From: Pseudomonas putida | GTDB taxonomy: Bacteria; Pseudomonadota; Gammaproteobacteria; Pseudomonadales; Pseudomonadaceae | Reading direction: 5' to 3' | Length of the DNA stretch: 64,000 nucleotides | Assembly: GCF_002741075.1 (NCBI RefSeq) | Contig: NZ_CP016634.1 | Location: 3,750,001-3,814,000, forward strand | Shown: piece by piece, positions 47,552 through 56,673 of the stretch | Numbering within the stretch: the stretch's first letter is position 1 | Layout: each line of letters begins with the position of its first letter | Notes under the pieces: model-generated | Databases searched by the model: none | Told to the model about the DNA's origin: nothing | What the model saw: the letters and a program-made list of their open reading frames with translations, nothing else | Made by a program: the position numbers and the translations under genes

Positions 47552-48019
47552 TCAGTCGTCGAGAGTGCGGCCGCTGAGCAGGCGGCCGATCAGCTCCATG
47601 GGGAATCCACGGTAGGCAAGGAATCGGGTCTGCTGGGCACGGCTTCGAGGATCATGGGGGCGTTGCCCGGCGAACTTGCGTTGCCAGACATCCTGCAACC
47701 GAGCCGCCCAGTCCACCCCGCTTTCACGCAGAGCCTGGTCGATATCGCCACGGTTCAGGCCGCGTTGCCCCAGCTCTTCGCGAATACGCGCAGGGCCGTA
47801 GCCGGCATTGGAACGATAGGAAATGAAGCTTTCGAGATAGCGGGCTTCACTGAGCAGCCCTTCTTCGGCAAGCCGATCGAGCGCAGGCTCGATCAGCTCA
47901 TCCGGTGCGCCGCGCTGACGCAGCTTGCGCGTCAGCTCGACACGACCATGCTCGCGGCGTGCGAGCAGGTCCATGGCTGTCCGCCGAACGGCGACGGGGT
48001 TGTCGAGTACGACGGACAT
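47552..48019 (-). CDS. recX: RecA regulator RecX
   Basis: RecX binds RecA filaments and limits their activity. The 155-residue product (ATG 48019, [20 protein letters not shown]) consists of three-helix repeats with motifs [20 protein letters not shown] and [19 protein letters not shown]. It begins eight bases after the recA stop; a TTG four codons upstream overlaps recA and is less likely. Cotranscription with recA is expected. Confidence 0.94.
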   Translation of the reverse strand: MSVVLDNPVAVRRTAMDLLARREHGRVELTRKLRQRGAPDELIEPALDRLAEEGLLSEARYLESFISYRSNAGYGPARIREELGQRGLNRGDIDQALRESGVDWAARLQDVWQRKFAGQRPHDPRSRAQQTRFLAYRGFPMELIGRLLSGRTLDD

Positions 48020-48027
48020 GAGGCCAC

Positions 48028-49095
48028 TCAATAACCGGCGTCGGCGTCAGCCATATCGTCGGCATCGGCTTCAGCAGCAGCGGCCTTGCCAGCAGCGGCA
48101 ACGGCACCTGCGTTAAGCAGTTTTTCGCGGATCTGTTTTTCGATCTCAGTGCCCACGGCAGGGTTATCTTGCAGGAACTTGGCAGCGTTGGCCTTGCCCT
48201 GACCGATCTTATTGCCCTGGTAGCTGTACCAGGCGCCGGATTTTTCCACCAGGCCTTGGGATACACCCAGGTCGATGATCTCACCGTTGCGGTAGATGCC
48301 TTTGCCATAGAGGATCTGGAACTCGGCCTGGCGGAACGGCGGCGAGACCTTGTTCTTGACGATCTTGACGCGGGTTTCGCTACCGACCACCTCGTCGCCT
48401 TCCTTGACCGCGCCGGTGCGACGGATATCCAGACGCACGGAGGCGTAGAACTTCAGGGCGTTACCACCGGTGGTGGTTTCCGGGCTGCCGAACATCACGC
48501 CGATCTTCATACGAATCTGGTTGATGAAGATGACCAGGCAGTTGGCGTTCTTGATGTTACCGGTGATCTTGCGCAGCGCCTGGGACATCAGGCGAGCCTG
48601 CAGACCCACGTGCATGTCGCCCATTTCACCTTCGATTTCGGCCTTCGGTACCAGCGCGGCCACGGAGTCGACGATGATCACGTCAACTGCGTTGGAACGC
48701 ACCAGCATGTCGGTGATTTCCAGGGCTTGCTCGCCGGTGTCCGGCTGGGAAACCAGCAGGTCGTCGACGTTGACGCCCAGCTTGCCGGCATACTCGGGAT
48801 CGAGGGCGTGCTCGGCGTCGACGAAGGCACAGGTGGCGCCGTTCTTCTGGGCTTCGGCGATGACCGACAGCGTCAGCGTAGTCTTACCCGAGGATTCCGG
48901 ACCGTAGATTTCAACAATACGGCCTTTCGGCAGGCCGCCGATGCCAAGGGCGATGTCCAGGCCCAGGGAGCCGGTGGAGATGGCTGGGATGGCCTGACGC
49001 TCGTGGTCGCCCATGCGCATGACCGCGCCCTTGCCGAATTGGCGTTCGATCTGACCCAGGGCCGCAGCCAAGGCGCGCTTTTTGTTGTCGTCCAT
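48028..49095 (-). CDS. recA: Recombinase RecA
   Basis: The strand-exchange protein and SOS co-protease. The 355-residue product starts [20 protein letters not shown] (ATG 49095; GAGG upstream), with Walker A GPESSGKT (65-72), DNA-binding loops [20 protein letters not shown], and an acidic C-terminus. A LexA box lies about 45 bases upstream. Confidence 0.99.
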   Translation of the reverse strand: MDDNKKRALAAALGQIERQFGKGAVMRMGDHERQAIPAISTGSLGLDIALGIGGLPKGRIVEIYGPESSGKTTLTLSVIAEAQKNGATCAFVDAEHALDPEYAGKLGVNVDDLLVSQPDTGEQALEITDMLVRSNAVDVIIVDSVAALVPKAEIEGEMGDMHVGLQARLMSQALRKITGNIKNANCLVIFINQIRMKIGVMFGSPETTTGGNALKFYASVRLDIRRTGAVKEGDEVVGSETRVKIVKNKVSPPFRQAEFQILYGKGIYRNGEIIDLGVSQGLVEKSGAWYSYQGNKIGQGKANAAKFLQDNPAVGTEIEKQIREKLLNAGAVAAAGKAAAAEADADDMADADAGY

Positions 49096-49140
49096 TGAAA
49101 TCCTCACGTGTTCGACGGGCGGCCCTGCGGCCGGGAATAA

Positions 49141-49156
49141 CTGTATAAGTAGCCAG
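49141..49156. promoter_or_regulatory. LexA box of recA
   Basis: CTGTATAAGTAGCCAG fits CTG-N10-CAG with an AT-rich left half, upstream of recA. It predicts SOS induction of recA and recX. Confidence 0.82.
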
Positions 49157-49201
49157 TATTATTCCACAGGGATTCGCTTTGGCAAACCCCCGTCGGGTGA
49201 T

Positions 49202-49684
49202 TTACTCCCCACCAAGCTGTAACAAGCCGTCTAACGCGGCGATCACCGTCTGTCGGCGCACCGCTTCACGGTCACCGTCGAAGTGTCGGCGCTCGCTAAT
49301 CACATGGTCGCCATCGGCCCATGCCAGCCATACCGTGCCCACCGGCTTGGCCGGCGAGCCTCCATCGGGCCCGGCTACGCCACTGACTGCCACGGCAAAG
49401 CGCGCCCTGCTGGCAGCCTGGGCGCCACGGACCATGGCCTCGACCACTTCCTGGCTCACCGCGCCCACTTGGCCGAACAACGCCTCGGGCACCTGCAACT
49501 GATGGGTTTTCTGACGGTTGGAGTAGGTCACGTAACCGGCCTCGAACCAGGCCGAGCTGCCGGGAATCCGGGTGATGGCCTCGGCGATGCCGCCACCGGT
49601 GCAGGATTCGGCGGTGCTCACCTGGGCATTGAGTCGCCGCAGGTGCTCCCCCAGGCGGGTGGAAAGAACGGTGATCGGGTCCAT
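49202..49684 (-). CDS. pncC: Nicotinamide-nucleotide amidohydrolase PncC (CinA C-domain)
   Basis: Deamidates NMN to NaMN in pyridine nucleotide recycling. The 160-residue protein has the signatures VSTAESCTGGGIAEAITRIP (about residues 22-41) and AVSGVAGPDGGSPAKPVGTV. In Pseudomonas it is often labelled cinA, and the interval between it and mutS is a known tailocin/prophage locus, which matches what follows here. Confidence 0.95.
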   Translation of the reverse strand: MDPITVLSTRLGEHLRRLNAQVSTAESCTGGGIAEAITRIPGSSAWFEAGYVTYSNRQKTHQLQVPEALFGQVGAVSQEVVEAMVRGAQAASRARFAVAVSGVAGPDGGSPAKPVGTVWLAWADGDHVISERRHFDGDREAVRRQTVIAALDGLLQLGGE

Positions 49685-49743
49685 GGCAGGGCTCCTTGAA
49701 AACTGCGCACTACCCTACCACCCTCGCCTGCCCAGGCAAGCGC

Positions 49744-50244
49744 TCAGCGCGCCAATGCCCGAATGTAGTCCTGGCAGGCTCGCAGGGCGATCAGTCCGCG
49801 GTCTCCGGTGTCGGTGATGGCGATAATGCGTCGAGCATCCGCTGGGTCAAGTCGGGCGCGTACGGCACCATGATCCACGCCGCTGGCGGCGGAGGGGGCA
49901 GGCACTGCGGGGCAGTTGGCGTCACGCTCGACCAGGACTGACAACCGCAGGTCAGCAGTAGCCAGACGGTCACGCAGGCGAGCTTGAGTCTGTTGGGCAT
50001 TGGCGAGCTCCTGAAAATGTCGTGTTTCACTGCCTTGCAGGCGTTGTTCAAGTTGCTGACGCCCCTCGCGCTCGACCAGCAGCGCTCGCGCCGCCTGTTC
50101 CGCACGCATCTGAGCCTCATGGGCTTGAGCTTCGGCCTGCTGCGCGAGCAGCCGGCCGTAGCGCCAGGCCTGGACCTGCCAGGTCAATGCCGAGGAAACC
50201 AGCACGAGCACCAGACAAAGTGCCAGCCACAGGCGGCTCAACAC
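49744..50244 (-). CDS. Rz-like inner-membrane spanin
   Basis: The 166-residue product has an N-terminal membrane anchor (RLWLALCLVLVLVSSALTW) and a long periplasmic coiled coil (about residues 35-110, rich in Glu, Gln and Arg), the layout of an i-spanin that disrupts the outer membrane at lysis. GTG start at 50244 with GGAGG four bases upstream, overlapping the end of the lysin gene. A complete o-spanin-like frame is nested inside it. Confidence 0.85.
   Translation of the reverse strand: MLSRLWLALCLVLVLVSSALTWQVQAWRYGRLLAQQAEAQAHEAQMRAEQAARALLVEREGRQQLEQRLQGSETRHFQELANAQQTQARLRDRLATADLRLSVLVERDANCPAVPAPSAASGVDHGAVRARLDPADARRIIAITDTGDRGLIALRACQDYIRALAR
49791..50000 (-). CDS. Rz1-like outer-membrane spanin, nested in Rz
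   Basis: A 69-residue frame fully inside the Rz gene in another phase: MPNRLKLACVTVWLLLTCGC, a lipoprotein signal with Cys20 (TCGC), then a proline-rich stretch (PQCLPPPPPAAWIMVPYAPD). AGGAG lies seven bases before its ATG. This embedded layout is the classic Rz/Rz1 arrangement; the two span the periplasm together. Confidence 0.85.
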   Translation of the reverse strand: MPNRLKLACVTVWLLLTCGCQSWSSVTPTAPQCLPPPPPAAWIMVPYAPDLTQRMLDALSPSPTPETAD

Positions 50245-50786
50245 AGCACCTCCCGCGCCCTTGCCCAGAGGGCCAGGCGATCATCCAGACCGTTGAGCCC
50301 ACCATTGATGTGACGGGTGATGCGATTGAACTCACCCCGATCCGCCAGTGCATTGAGCCCACGCGAATGCCAGAACCAGGCGGCCGACTCACAGGCCCAA
50401 CGGGGCTGCTCAAGCATCTGCGGCTGCGCCAGCAGGCGTTCGTCACCGAATAGCGCCCGACTGCAGGCCTGATAGTTGTTGCGACCGGTCACCTGGATCA
50501 GGCCACGGCCGCGATAGCGCTGGCCATCACCGTCGGCCTCAGGGGTGTTGCCCAGCCGCAGAGCCAGGCTCCCCGTGTCATAACGCGAGAGGTAACGATC
50601 ATTGCCCAGCTCCTTGAGGTAGCGCAGTTGACCGGACTCATGGCCGACCTGGGCGAGGAACGCTGCGACGCGTTTGGGATTGTCGATTTCCCAGCGCGGC
50701 AGGGTGGTGTTCAAGGCTGGCAAAAACACGTCCGCGACAGGGTGGGCATTGGGGAAGATTGCGAGTAGTTGGTCTTCCGTAAGCAT
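50238..50786 (-). CDS. GH19-family endolysin
   Basis: The peptidoglycan-cleaving lysin that releases the particles. The 182-residue protein has the GH19 fold with catalytic Glu50 in AQVGHESGQLRYLKELGNDR (second Glu at 59) and the later motif YRGRGLIQVTGRNNYQ. GGAG precedes the ATG. It is the usual lysin of Pseudomonas R-type tailocins (as PA0629). No signal peptide is seen, so a holin is needed, probably encoded elsewhere in the cluster. Confidence 0.93.
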   Translation of the reverse strand: MLTEDQLLAIFPNAHPVADVFLPALNTTLPRWEIDNPKRVAAFLAQVGHESGQLRYLKELGNDRYLSRYDTGSLALRLGNTPEADGDGQRYRGRGLIQVTGRNNYQACSRALFGDERLLAQPQMLEQPRWACESAAWFWHSRGLNALADRGEFNRITRHINGGLNGLDDRLALWARAREVLC

Positions 50787-50820
50787 GAAATATCTCCTTG
50801 ATCACGCCGGGTTCGGACAT

Positions 50821-50846
50821 AAAAAAGCCCGGCGCGAACCCGGGCT
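50821..50846 (-). terminator. Terminator after the 50865 gene
   Basis: AGCCCGG and CCGGGCT form a stem with a run of T on the minus strand, between the membrane-protein gene and the lysin gene. Confidence 0.75.
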
Positions 50847-50864
50847 GCATCGAGCCGATCGACA

Positions 50865-51437
50865 TTATTGAAAAAGTGTCCGACGGTGTTTCCAGGCGAC
50901 TCTAAGCGCCACGAAAAATGGCGCAAAAGATACAAACGCTAAAAGCACGACATTTCGCCAGATCGACTCATTGTTCCACTCGATTATTTGTCGATTGAAA
51001 TCATCATCGAAAACAACCCGCCCTTCCTGAGTCGCCAGTTCACGCAGTACAGTATCTAGCTCGCCGTCTTCCACGGTCAGAAGTACCTTAGAACCAATCC
51101 GTAAGCCTGCCTGCTCGTAGATCGCCTGGTTGACATACACCGCCTTGACGTGTCTTGCTCCGTTCAACCTGAAAGTGATCCCCAGTGTTACGATAGCCGG
51201 ATCATGCTCCCAAGATGAGGCATGGCCGTTAACACGCCCCTCTAAGTTCACAAGCCTAGTTACATCAATCGGTGCATACACTCGCAGCTGCGAGTAGTAG
51301 AGCGCAGCAAAAACCCAAAGTCCTACCGCAACAATCAACAAATTGAAAATTTGCTGCCTTGGAGGCAGTGTTTTTAGCATTCGAGCGAACGAAGTTATGG
51401 AAAACACACTAAAACCTTTAATTGACCTCTTAACCAA
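50865..51437 (-). CDS. Unrecognised two-helix membrane protein in the tailocin cluster
   Basis: A membrane helix (about residues 31-51, IFNLLIVAVGLWVFAALYYS), a region of about 100 residues likely outside the cytoplasm, and a second helix near the C-terminus (VVLLAFVSFAPFFVALRVAW) followed by a basic tail. The frame starts at TTG 51437; an ATG at 51380 (171 residues) is an alternative, and neither has a good ribosome site. It is AT-richer than the tail genes and is not part of the standard R-pyocin set. Immunity or cargo is possible but unproven. Confidence 0.6.
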   Translation of the reverse strand: MVKRSIKGFSVFSITSFARMLKTLPPRQQIFNLLIVAVGLWVFAALYYSQLRVYAPIDVTRLVNLEGRVNGHASSWEHDPAIVTLGITFRLNGARHVKAVYVNQAIYEQAGLRIGSKVLLTVEDGELDTVLRELATQEGRVVFDDDFNRQIIEWNNESIWRNVVLLAFVSFAPFFVALRVAWKHRRTLFQ

Positions 51438-51481
51438 TAACTTTATACTCAGTGGTAGCGGCCGATACCAATGAAGTTATT

Positions 51482-52234
51482 CTAAGGGCTTACTATTTCA
51501 ATCGGCCCAATGTCAACTCGCCAACCGAGAGACTGCGAAACCGGGAAAGTCAGCGGCCTCGAAAACCCATTCTCGATATATCCTCCACCCGACCCGGCGG
51601 AATTTTCATGAAGGTGGTAGTCTTTCCCGGTAATTGTAACGACGCCCCGCTTTGGATCCCACTGAATCACGGCAATACGATTTGTATACGCCGCTCTGAT
51701 CTGTGCAAGCGTTACTAGCTTCAAATCAGGCGCAACCCAATAATTTTGATATGAAGCGTTAGGCCTAGAGCGAAAGCTCCTTTCCCAGATTGGTTTCACA
51801 TAGGATGAGTATATTTTCTTCGCAACATCCGACGTCACCACTCCGGCCGTAAGCACACCCACAGCGACAAAGCCTCCCGCCCCTACTACGCCCCCTAATA
51901 AAATCAAACTACCGACCACCCCCACTAAATTACCAACCAAACTAATGACATCCCCTGTATCAAAGCCTTTATCCTCACGATATTTGGCTGTGATCTTCAA
52001 CAATACGGTAGTGGCGGCAAACGTATTGGTTTGAAGATTCAAGAATGGTGTGAGCCCAGCTGTCAACTTTACAATCGACGTTACATTGGCCACAGCCGCT
52101 CCCGTCTGCGCGCTCTGGTTCACCAAGGCGAAGCCCTGCTTATCACTGTTGTTTTCGAGTGCTCTTGGGCGGTGATTCCATTGTCTATGACACATATATC
52201 TCGGCAGGTGATTGCTCCAGACATCGCTCGACAC
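51482..52234 (-). CDS. Unrecognised protein with Gly-rich hydrophobic hairpin
   Basis: Up to 250 residues (GTG 52234; an ATG at 52195 is possible). The middle holds a long Gly/Val-rich hydrophobic segment (VISLVGNLVGVVGSLILLGG, then VVGAGGFVAVGVLTAGVV), like a pair of closely packed membrane helices. It is followed by a soluble C-terminal domain (YWVAPDLKLVTLAQIRAAYT to VDIGPIEIVSP). No family is recognised. Composition is AT-rich relative to the tailocin genes. Position between lysin and hub gene D, beside a two-helix membrane protein, marks it as inserted cargo. Confidence 0.6.
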   Translation of the reverse strand: MSSDVWSNHLPRYMCHRQWNHRPRALENNSDKQGFALVNQSAQTGAAVANVTSIVKLTAGLTPFLNLQTNTFAATTVLLKITAKYREDKGFDTGDVISLVGNLVGVVGSLILLGGVVGAGGFVAVGVLTAGVVTSDVAKKIYSSYVKPIWERSFRSRPNASYQNYWVAPDLKLVTLAQIRAAYTNRIAVIQWDPKRGVVTITGKDYHLHENSAGSGGGYIENGFSRPLTFPVSQSLGWRVDIGPIEIVSP

Positions 52235-52321
52235 TCCTCTGTCGTCCTCAGGGTTGAAGGACGACTTTAGGGAGCGCTGAACGCCACAGGCACCCGGAAA
52301 TCTGCACAGCTACCCTCTCCA

Positions 52322-53356
52322 TTACTGCTTCATCAGGCCGCTACGCTTGGGGGCATTCCCTTTCGCTTTTGCCTTCCCCCCATTACCGCCATTGCATTGC
52401 ACGGTGGTACGCCAGCCCGACGTGGTGAACACCTGCTCGACCGATTCGACCAGATAGTCCCCGTCCAGGCCAGAAAGAAACCCTTGCAGATTGATACGTC
52501 GCTCGGCGAAGAGGTCGGTACGCCCTGGCATGTCCAGGCGTACGCTAGCGGTGTCGCGATTGAAGCTGGCCAGGCGGGCCTTGGCCGCTTGTTCGGCTGC
52601 GGCACGGTTGGGGTAGAGATGGCGGTCGGTGTACACCGGTTGCAAACCGTCCGGCGCGTCGCCGTTGGCGAGCTCGACCGTCTTGAGTTCACCGCTGGCG
52701 GGGTCGTGATGACGGGCGCGTACCGCTTTGTGCGTGGTTTTATCGCCCAGACGGAACTGCCATTGGCTGATATCGGTACGAGCAACGCTCACCGTCCCGA
52801 GGGCCTTGCCGCTGGCGCTGTGACCTCCCTGACGCGGTAACACCAACAGCTGGCCATTGGCAAGCTTGGCGGTGCAGTCGTGCAGTCGTGCCAGGCGGGT
52901 GACGAAATTGAAATCGGACTCGCTGTACTAGTCGACGCGCGGCACCTGAACCGTCACCGGGCACACGGCCTGCCAGCCATTGCGCGCGCCGATGTCGGCA
53001 ACGATGCGCTGCAGGGTGACCTGCTCCCAACTGCCGCTGCGTATGGTCTTGCCGCTGCCACGCAGGTCGCTCGCCTTGCCCCGGATCACCAAGGTGTCCG
53101 GTGGGCCGGACAGCTCGACCTCATCGACGGTGTAGCGCCCCAGCAGGTTCAGTGTTTGCCCCGCATAGCCCAGGTGCACTTCGAGCACGGCGCCCCGTGA
53201 CGGCAGTGCGACCGCGCCGTCACGGGCATCGATGCGCAGTTCGAACTCGTCCGACTCCAGACCGGGCTTGTCCGTGGTGCGCAGCGATAGCAGGCGGTCG
53301 TTGATCAGGAGGGTTACGTCGCGCCCGTCGGCAGTAATGCGAAATTGCGGTTGCAT
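52322..53356 (-). pseudogene. Tail hub protein D, interrupted by an in-frame amber codon
   Basis: The P2 gpD-type hub connects tube, spike and baseplate. The frame from ATG 53356 (MQPQFRITADGRDVTLLIND; AAGGAG upstream) reads 142 codons, meets TAG at 52928-52930, then continues in the same phase for 202 codons to the normal end at 52322. Homology resumes at once after the stop (YSESDFNFVTRLARLHDCTA), so codon 143 is probably CAG (Gln) changed to TAG by one transition. Two fragments therefore remain. Unless the codon is read through, hub function and particle assembly should fail. A sequencing error is also possible. Confidence 0.85.
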
Positions 53357-53413
53357 GGTCTCAGGCTCCTTTGGGAAGAACCGCTGCACGGGCCGGTCGA
53401 AACCGGCCGCGCA

Positions 53414-53620
53414 TCAGTCCCACAGTTGCAGGGTGTCGCTCGCCACCACGGGCAGATCCGGCAGACGAATCCTCACGCCTGCGCGAAACGGCTGAGGCTC
53501 ATCCGCCAGCCCTTGATTGGCATCCAGCACCGCCTCGACGGTGCCCACGAGTTGCCCGTAGTAGTGTTGGCAGAGGGTGTCGAGCAGGTCGCCCTCAGAG
53601 GTTGTGCAGGTCCTGGCCAT
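53414..53620 (-). CDS. Tail protein X (LysM-like)
   Basis: A 68-residue gpX homologue (MARTCTTSEGDLLDTLCQHY, YGQLVGTVEAVLDANQGLAD, then PFRAGVRIRLPDLP), a small LysM-fold protein needed for P2-like tail completion. It overlaps the end of gene U by 26 bases and precedes D, the normal order. Confidence 0.88.
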   Translation of the reverse strand: MARTCTTSEGDLLDTLCQHYYGQLVGTVEAVLDANQGLADEPQPFRAGVRIRLPDLPVVASDTLQLWD

Positions 53621-54440
53621 AGCTCACGAACTCCAGTGAAAAACCTTGTTTGCGCGGAATGCCGCCAGCCAGCAGTTGACTCTGTTCCTCTTCGATGCTG
53701 GTCAGGCACCAGGTGCCGAGCACCTCGCCGTAGCCGGTGGTCAAAGACAGGGGCAACAGCTGACGGCCGATGCTGCGCAGCGCCTGCAACTGGCCGATCC
53801 CCCCCTTGAAGCCCGGGTAGATGGCCCCGCGGATGGAGATGTGCTCCTCGCCCAGGCTGACGGCCTGCTGGGCGTTGTCGCGGCTCAGGCGCTCCTGCCC
53901 GACCCAGCGATAGCGCGTCTGACGACGCAATTGATCGAAGGCAGCGGTATCGAGGTTGAAGTAATAGGGCGCAGCGCCTGGCTTCAATGGTTGCAGAACC
54001 AACAGGTGGGGGAACGGCTTGACAGCTTCGGCGGCGGGCGTTACCTCGGGCGCGAAGCCCAGAGTCGACAGCACGCCCTCCACCGTCGAGCTCACCGCCC
54101 CGACGACACGACGGATTGCCGCGCCGGCTTTGGCCGCATGGCCGGCAAAGCTGTCGATGCGATCTCGCACCTGCCGCACCACCGCCACTGTCTGGTCATA
54201 CTTGGCCACCACTTTGGCCACACGGTCCTGGGCCCGGTTGATCGCGCCCAGGGTGCGCTGGAGTTTGGCCCCAATGATCGGGCCGACCATCGGCAACCCC
54301 TCCAGATCGGTAACGGCGGCCTTGATATGGTCGATCGCCTCGTCCATCGGATCGAGCATGGCATCGGCACGCCGACGCCCTGCCTCTCCCGCCTTGACCA
54401 GGGCGTGCAGCGTAACTTGCAGCTGCTCCAGATAGGTCAT
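53595..54440 (-). CDS. Tail protein U with extended N-terminus
   Basis: The last 135 residues match gpU-type tail terminators (HLLVLQPLKPGAAPYYFNLD, FDQLRRQTRYRWVGQERLSR, then LEFVSYGQD). The first 140 residues are a helical extension (LEQLQVTLHALVKAGEAGRR) not present in P2 gpU, which is about half as long. Longer U proteins are seen in R-pyocins, so this may be normal for the family. It starts nine bases after the tape measure gene. Confidence 0.85.
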   Translation of the reverse strand: MTYLEQLQVTLHALVKAGEAGRRRADAMLDPMDEAIDHIKAAVTDLEGLPMVGPIIGAKLQRTLGAINRAQDRVAKVVAKYDQTVAVVRQVRDRIDSFAGHAAKAGAAIRRVVGAVSSTVEGVLSTLGFAPEVTPAAEAVKPFPHLLVLQPLKPGAAPYYFNLDTAAFDQLRRQTRYRWVGQERLSRDNAQQAVSLGEEHISIRGAIYPGFKGGIGQLQALRSIGRQLLPLSLTTGYGEVLGTWCLTSIEEEQSQLLAGGIPRKQGFSLEFVSYGQDLHNL

Positions 54441-54449
54441 GGATAGTCC

Positions 54450-56660
54450 TCAAAGTACGATGTGTGGGGGGTCCGCCAATTGCGCCGAGCGGGCTTGGCG
54501 CATCAGCTCTTCCAGCTGACGCCGGGCGATCATCTCCAGTTGCTGGAGGACCGAGGGATCGTCCAGGCTATTGTTGAAGGTGACCGGCATGTTGGATGTG
54601 AAGGTGAATTGCTGGTTGATGGTGGTAGGAGGAGTCGGTTGCGTCGGTGACGCAGCGGGTGATGCAGGCAACGTTGGCGGCGCAGAGGAAGTATCCAGTA
54701 CCCGCGCCGCCTCGCTCACGGCAGGTTTGCCAGCCGCTTCGTCCTTGTTCGAGGCCAGCGTCCTACCCAGCCAGCCACCGATACCCTCTCCACCCATGCT
54801 GCCCAACACGCCTCCGATCAAGCCGCCGATCGCGGTCCCGATCACCGGTACTACCGAACCGATAGCCGCACCGGCGGCTGCACCGGCAAGGCCACCACCC
54901 AGACCACCAACAGCGCTGCCATAGCCTTCGAGCTTCTGCTCCTGGGTGGCGTCGCTGTTGAAGGTTTCGGCAAGTTGCAGGCCGGTGTCGAGCAACGCAA
55001 CGCCCGGCACTCGTCTGAACGCCCGTCGGGCCAAGGAAGCGCCGGCACTGCCAGGCCTGGCCTTGCCTGCAAGGCCGGTGAATGCGGTGCTGGCTAGGGC
55101 GAAAGCAGGCTTCTGGGCAGCCCTTTGCAGGAGGGCTGTAGAAGCAGGCTCCTGCGCCTCGGAAAACGCAGGCTCGTGCGCTGCTTCATCCACCTCCTCT
55201 TCTTCCTCTTCCTCCTCCACTTGCTCACCGCTTTCATCCGACGCCCATTCATCAACGACTTGGTGTGCATGGCCCGAGGCTGAACGGCTTATGGCACTAC
55301 CGGGGGCTGTTGTGGCGGACGGATCGTTGGCAGCCGGCGTGCCGGAGAACACCCCATGGACCGTCTTGCCGATGAAGCCGCCGACACCTTCGCCGATCAA
55401 TTCGCCGATCTCACCGCCGTACTGCTGGATCCGCTTGTTCTTGGTCAGGCCTCCCAACAGCTGCGTGCCGAGGTTCCCCATCGCACCGCCAAGCGCGGAT
55501 CCGACTGCTTCAGCTTGGTCTTCGCCGCTGTCCTCAAGCAGGGCCAAGCCCAAATTACCGATCAGCTTGGCGCCAGCTTTGCCAGCGCTCTCCCGCAGAG
55601 CGCCAGTGAGTCTATTGCGCCGCTTACGTGGCAGACGCAAGTAAGCTTTATGGGCCTTGCGTCCGGCCATCGCGACCGCTGCGGTACCAACGAGGGCACC
55701 GCCTATGACCAATCCCCTGTTGATGCCTTCCCGGCTGCTTGTCTGCGGCCCCTGAGAAAACGCCCCTTGTTCCGCGGGTTGCTGCGATAAGGCCGGTGAC
55801 GCCTGCACTGCGCTGTCGTCAGACACCTCGTTGGCGGCCGCCGTGTCGGAAAACCAGCCATGGAATGTCTTGCCGATAAAGCCGCCGACACCCTCGCCTA
55901 TCAGCTCACCGATCTCACCGCCATGCATTTGGATCTGCTTGTTCTTGGTCAGGCCACCCAGCAGTTGCGCGCCCATGTTTCCGAGCGCACCGCCCAGGGC
56001 AGCACCCACCGCCTCGGCTTGGTCCTGACCACTGTCCTCCAACGTCGCCAACCCCAGTTTGCTGACCAGCTTGGCGCCCGCCTTGCCAGCGCTCTGCCGA
56101 ACGCCACGGGTGATCTCACGGCGCCTTTTAAGTGATTGGCGCTTATACATCCTGTGCGCAGCACGCCCAAGCGCAGCAGCGGCAACGCCTGCACCGACGG
56201 CGGCCGTGCCGATCACGCCGGCCCTGACTACCGTCAGACCACTGTTCGCCGACTCCAGAGGGATGAATCCCTGTTCCGAGCTACGCGGCTCAGGCGGATC
56301 GCTGCCCCTAGGCCCCTGTAAAGGCCTCATCACGACGGTCTGGCGCGGCGCCTGCGAGGAGCCAATCTCGCTTGCAGACAGGCAAAGTTTGCGCAAGCGC
56401 TCGATCTCATCGGTCAGGCGCCGCACCTGGTCGACCTGCGCCTTCAAGGCCCATGTCTGATTGCTGGCCAGCCGTCTTTGGGCCTGTGCCGTCTTGTCGA
56501 CCTCCAACCCCAGACGGCTGATCTCGCTGATATACGGCTCGACTTGCATGCCCTCAAGCGGCATGCGCAAGCGTTCGAATTGAGCACGCAACGTACTGAA
56601 GGTACTGCCCAGTGCGCGATCGCTGGTGACACCAACGGTGAGCACCGATGTGTTCTCCAT
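54450..56660 (-). CDS. Tail tape measure protein
   Basis: The 736-residue protein sets tail length and is expected in the tube lumen. Its N-terminus is coiled coil (about residues 20-95), followed by Gly/Ala-rich glycine-zipper modules. Two modules of about 86 residues are near repeats (SAGKAGAKLVSKLGLATLED and SAGKAGAKLIGNLGLALLED), encoded at 55848-56106 and 55343-55600, and a third, diverged one lies at about 54690-54960. An acidic run of Glu (near residue 490) separates them. AGGAGG precedes the ATG. Confidence 0.88.
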   Translation of the reverse strand: MENTSVLTVGVTSDRALGSTFSTLRAQFERLRMPLEGMQVEPYISEISRLGLEVDKTAQAQRRLASNQTWALKAQVDQVRRLTDEIERLRKLCLSASEIGSSQAPRQTVVMRPLQGPRGSDPPEPRSSEQGFIPLESANSGLTVVRAGVIGTAAVGAGVAAAALGRAAHRMYKRQSLKRRREITRGVRQSAGKAGAKLVSKLGLATLEDSGQDQAEAVGAALGGALGNMGAQLLGGLTKNKQIQMHGGEIGELIGEGVGGFIGKTFHGWFSDTAAANEVSDDSAVQASPALSQQPAEQGAFSQGPQTSSREGINRGLVIGGALVGTAAVAMAGRKAHKAYLRLPRKRRNRLTGALRESAGKAGAKLIGNLGLALLEDSGEDQAEAVGSALGGAMGNLGTQLLGGLTKNKRIQQYGGEIGELIGEGVGGFIGKTVHGVFSGTPAANDPSATTAPGSAISRSASGHAHQVVDEWASDESGEQVEEEEEEEEVDEAAHEPAFSEAQEPASTALLQRAAQKPAFALASTAFTGLAGKARPGSAGASLARRAFRRVPGVALLDTGLQLAETFNSDATQEQKLEGYGSAVGGLGGGLAGAAAGAAIGSVVPVIGTAIGGLIGGVLGSMGGEGIGGWLGRTLASNKDEAAGKPAVSEAARVLDTSSAPPTLPASPAASPTQPTPPTTINQQFTFTSNMPVTFNNSLDDPSVLQQLEMIARRQLEELMRQARSAQLADPPHIVL

Positions 56661-56673
56661 AGGTTCCTCCTGA

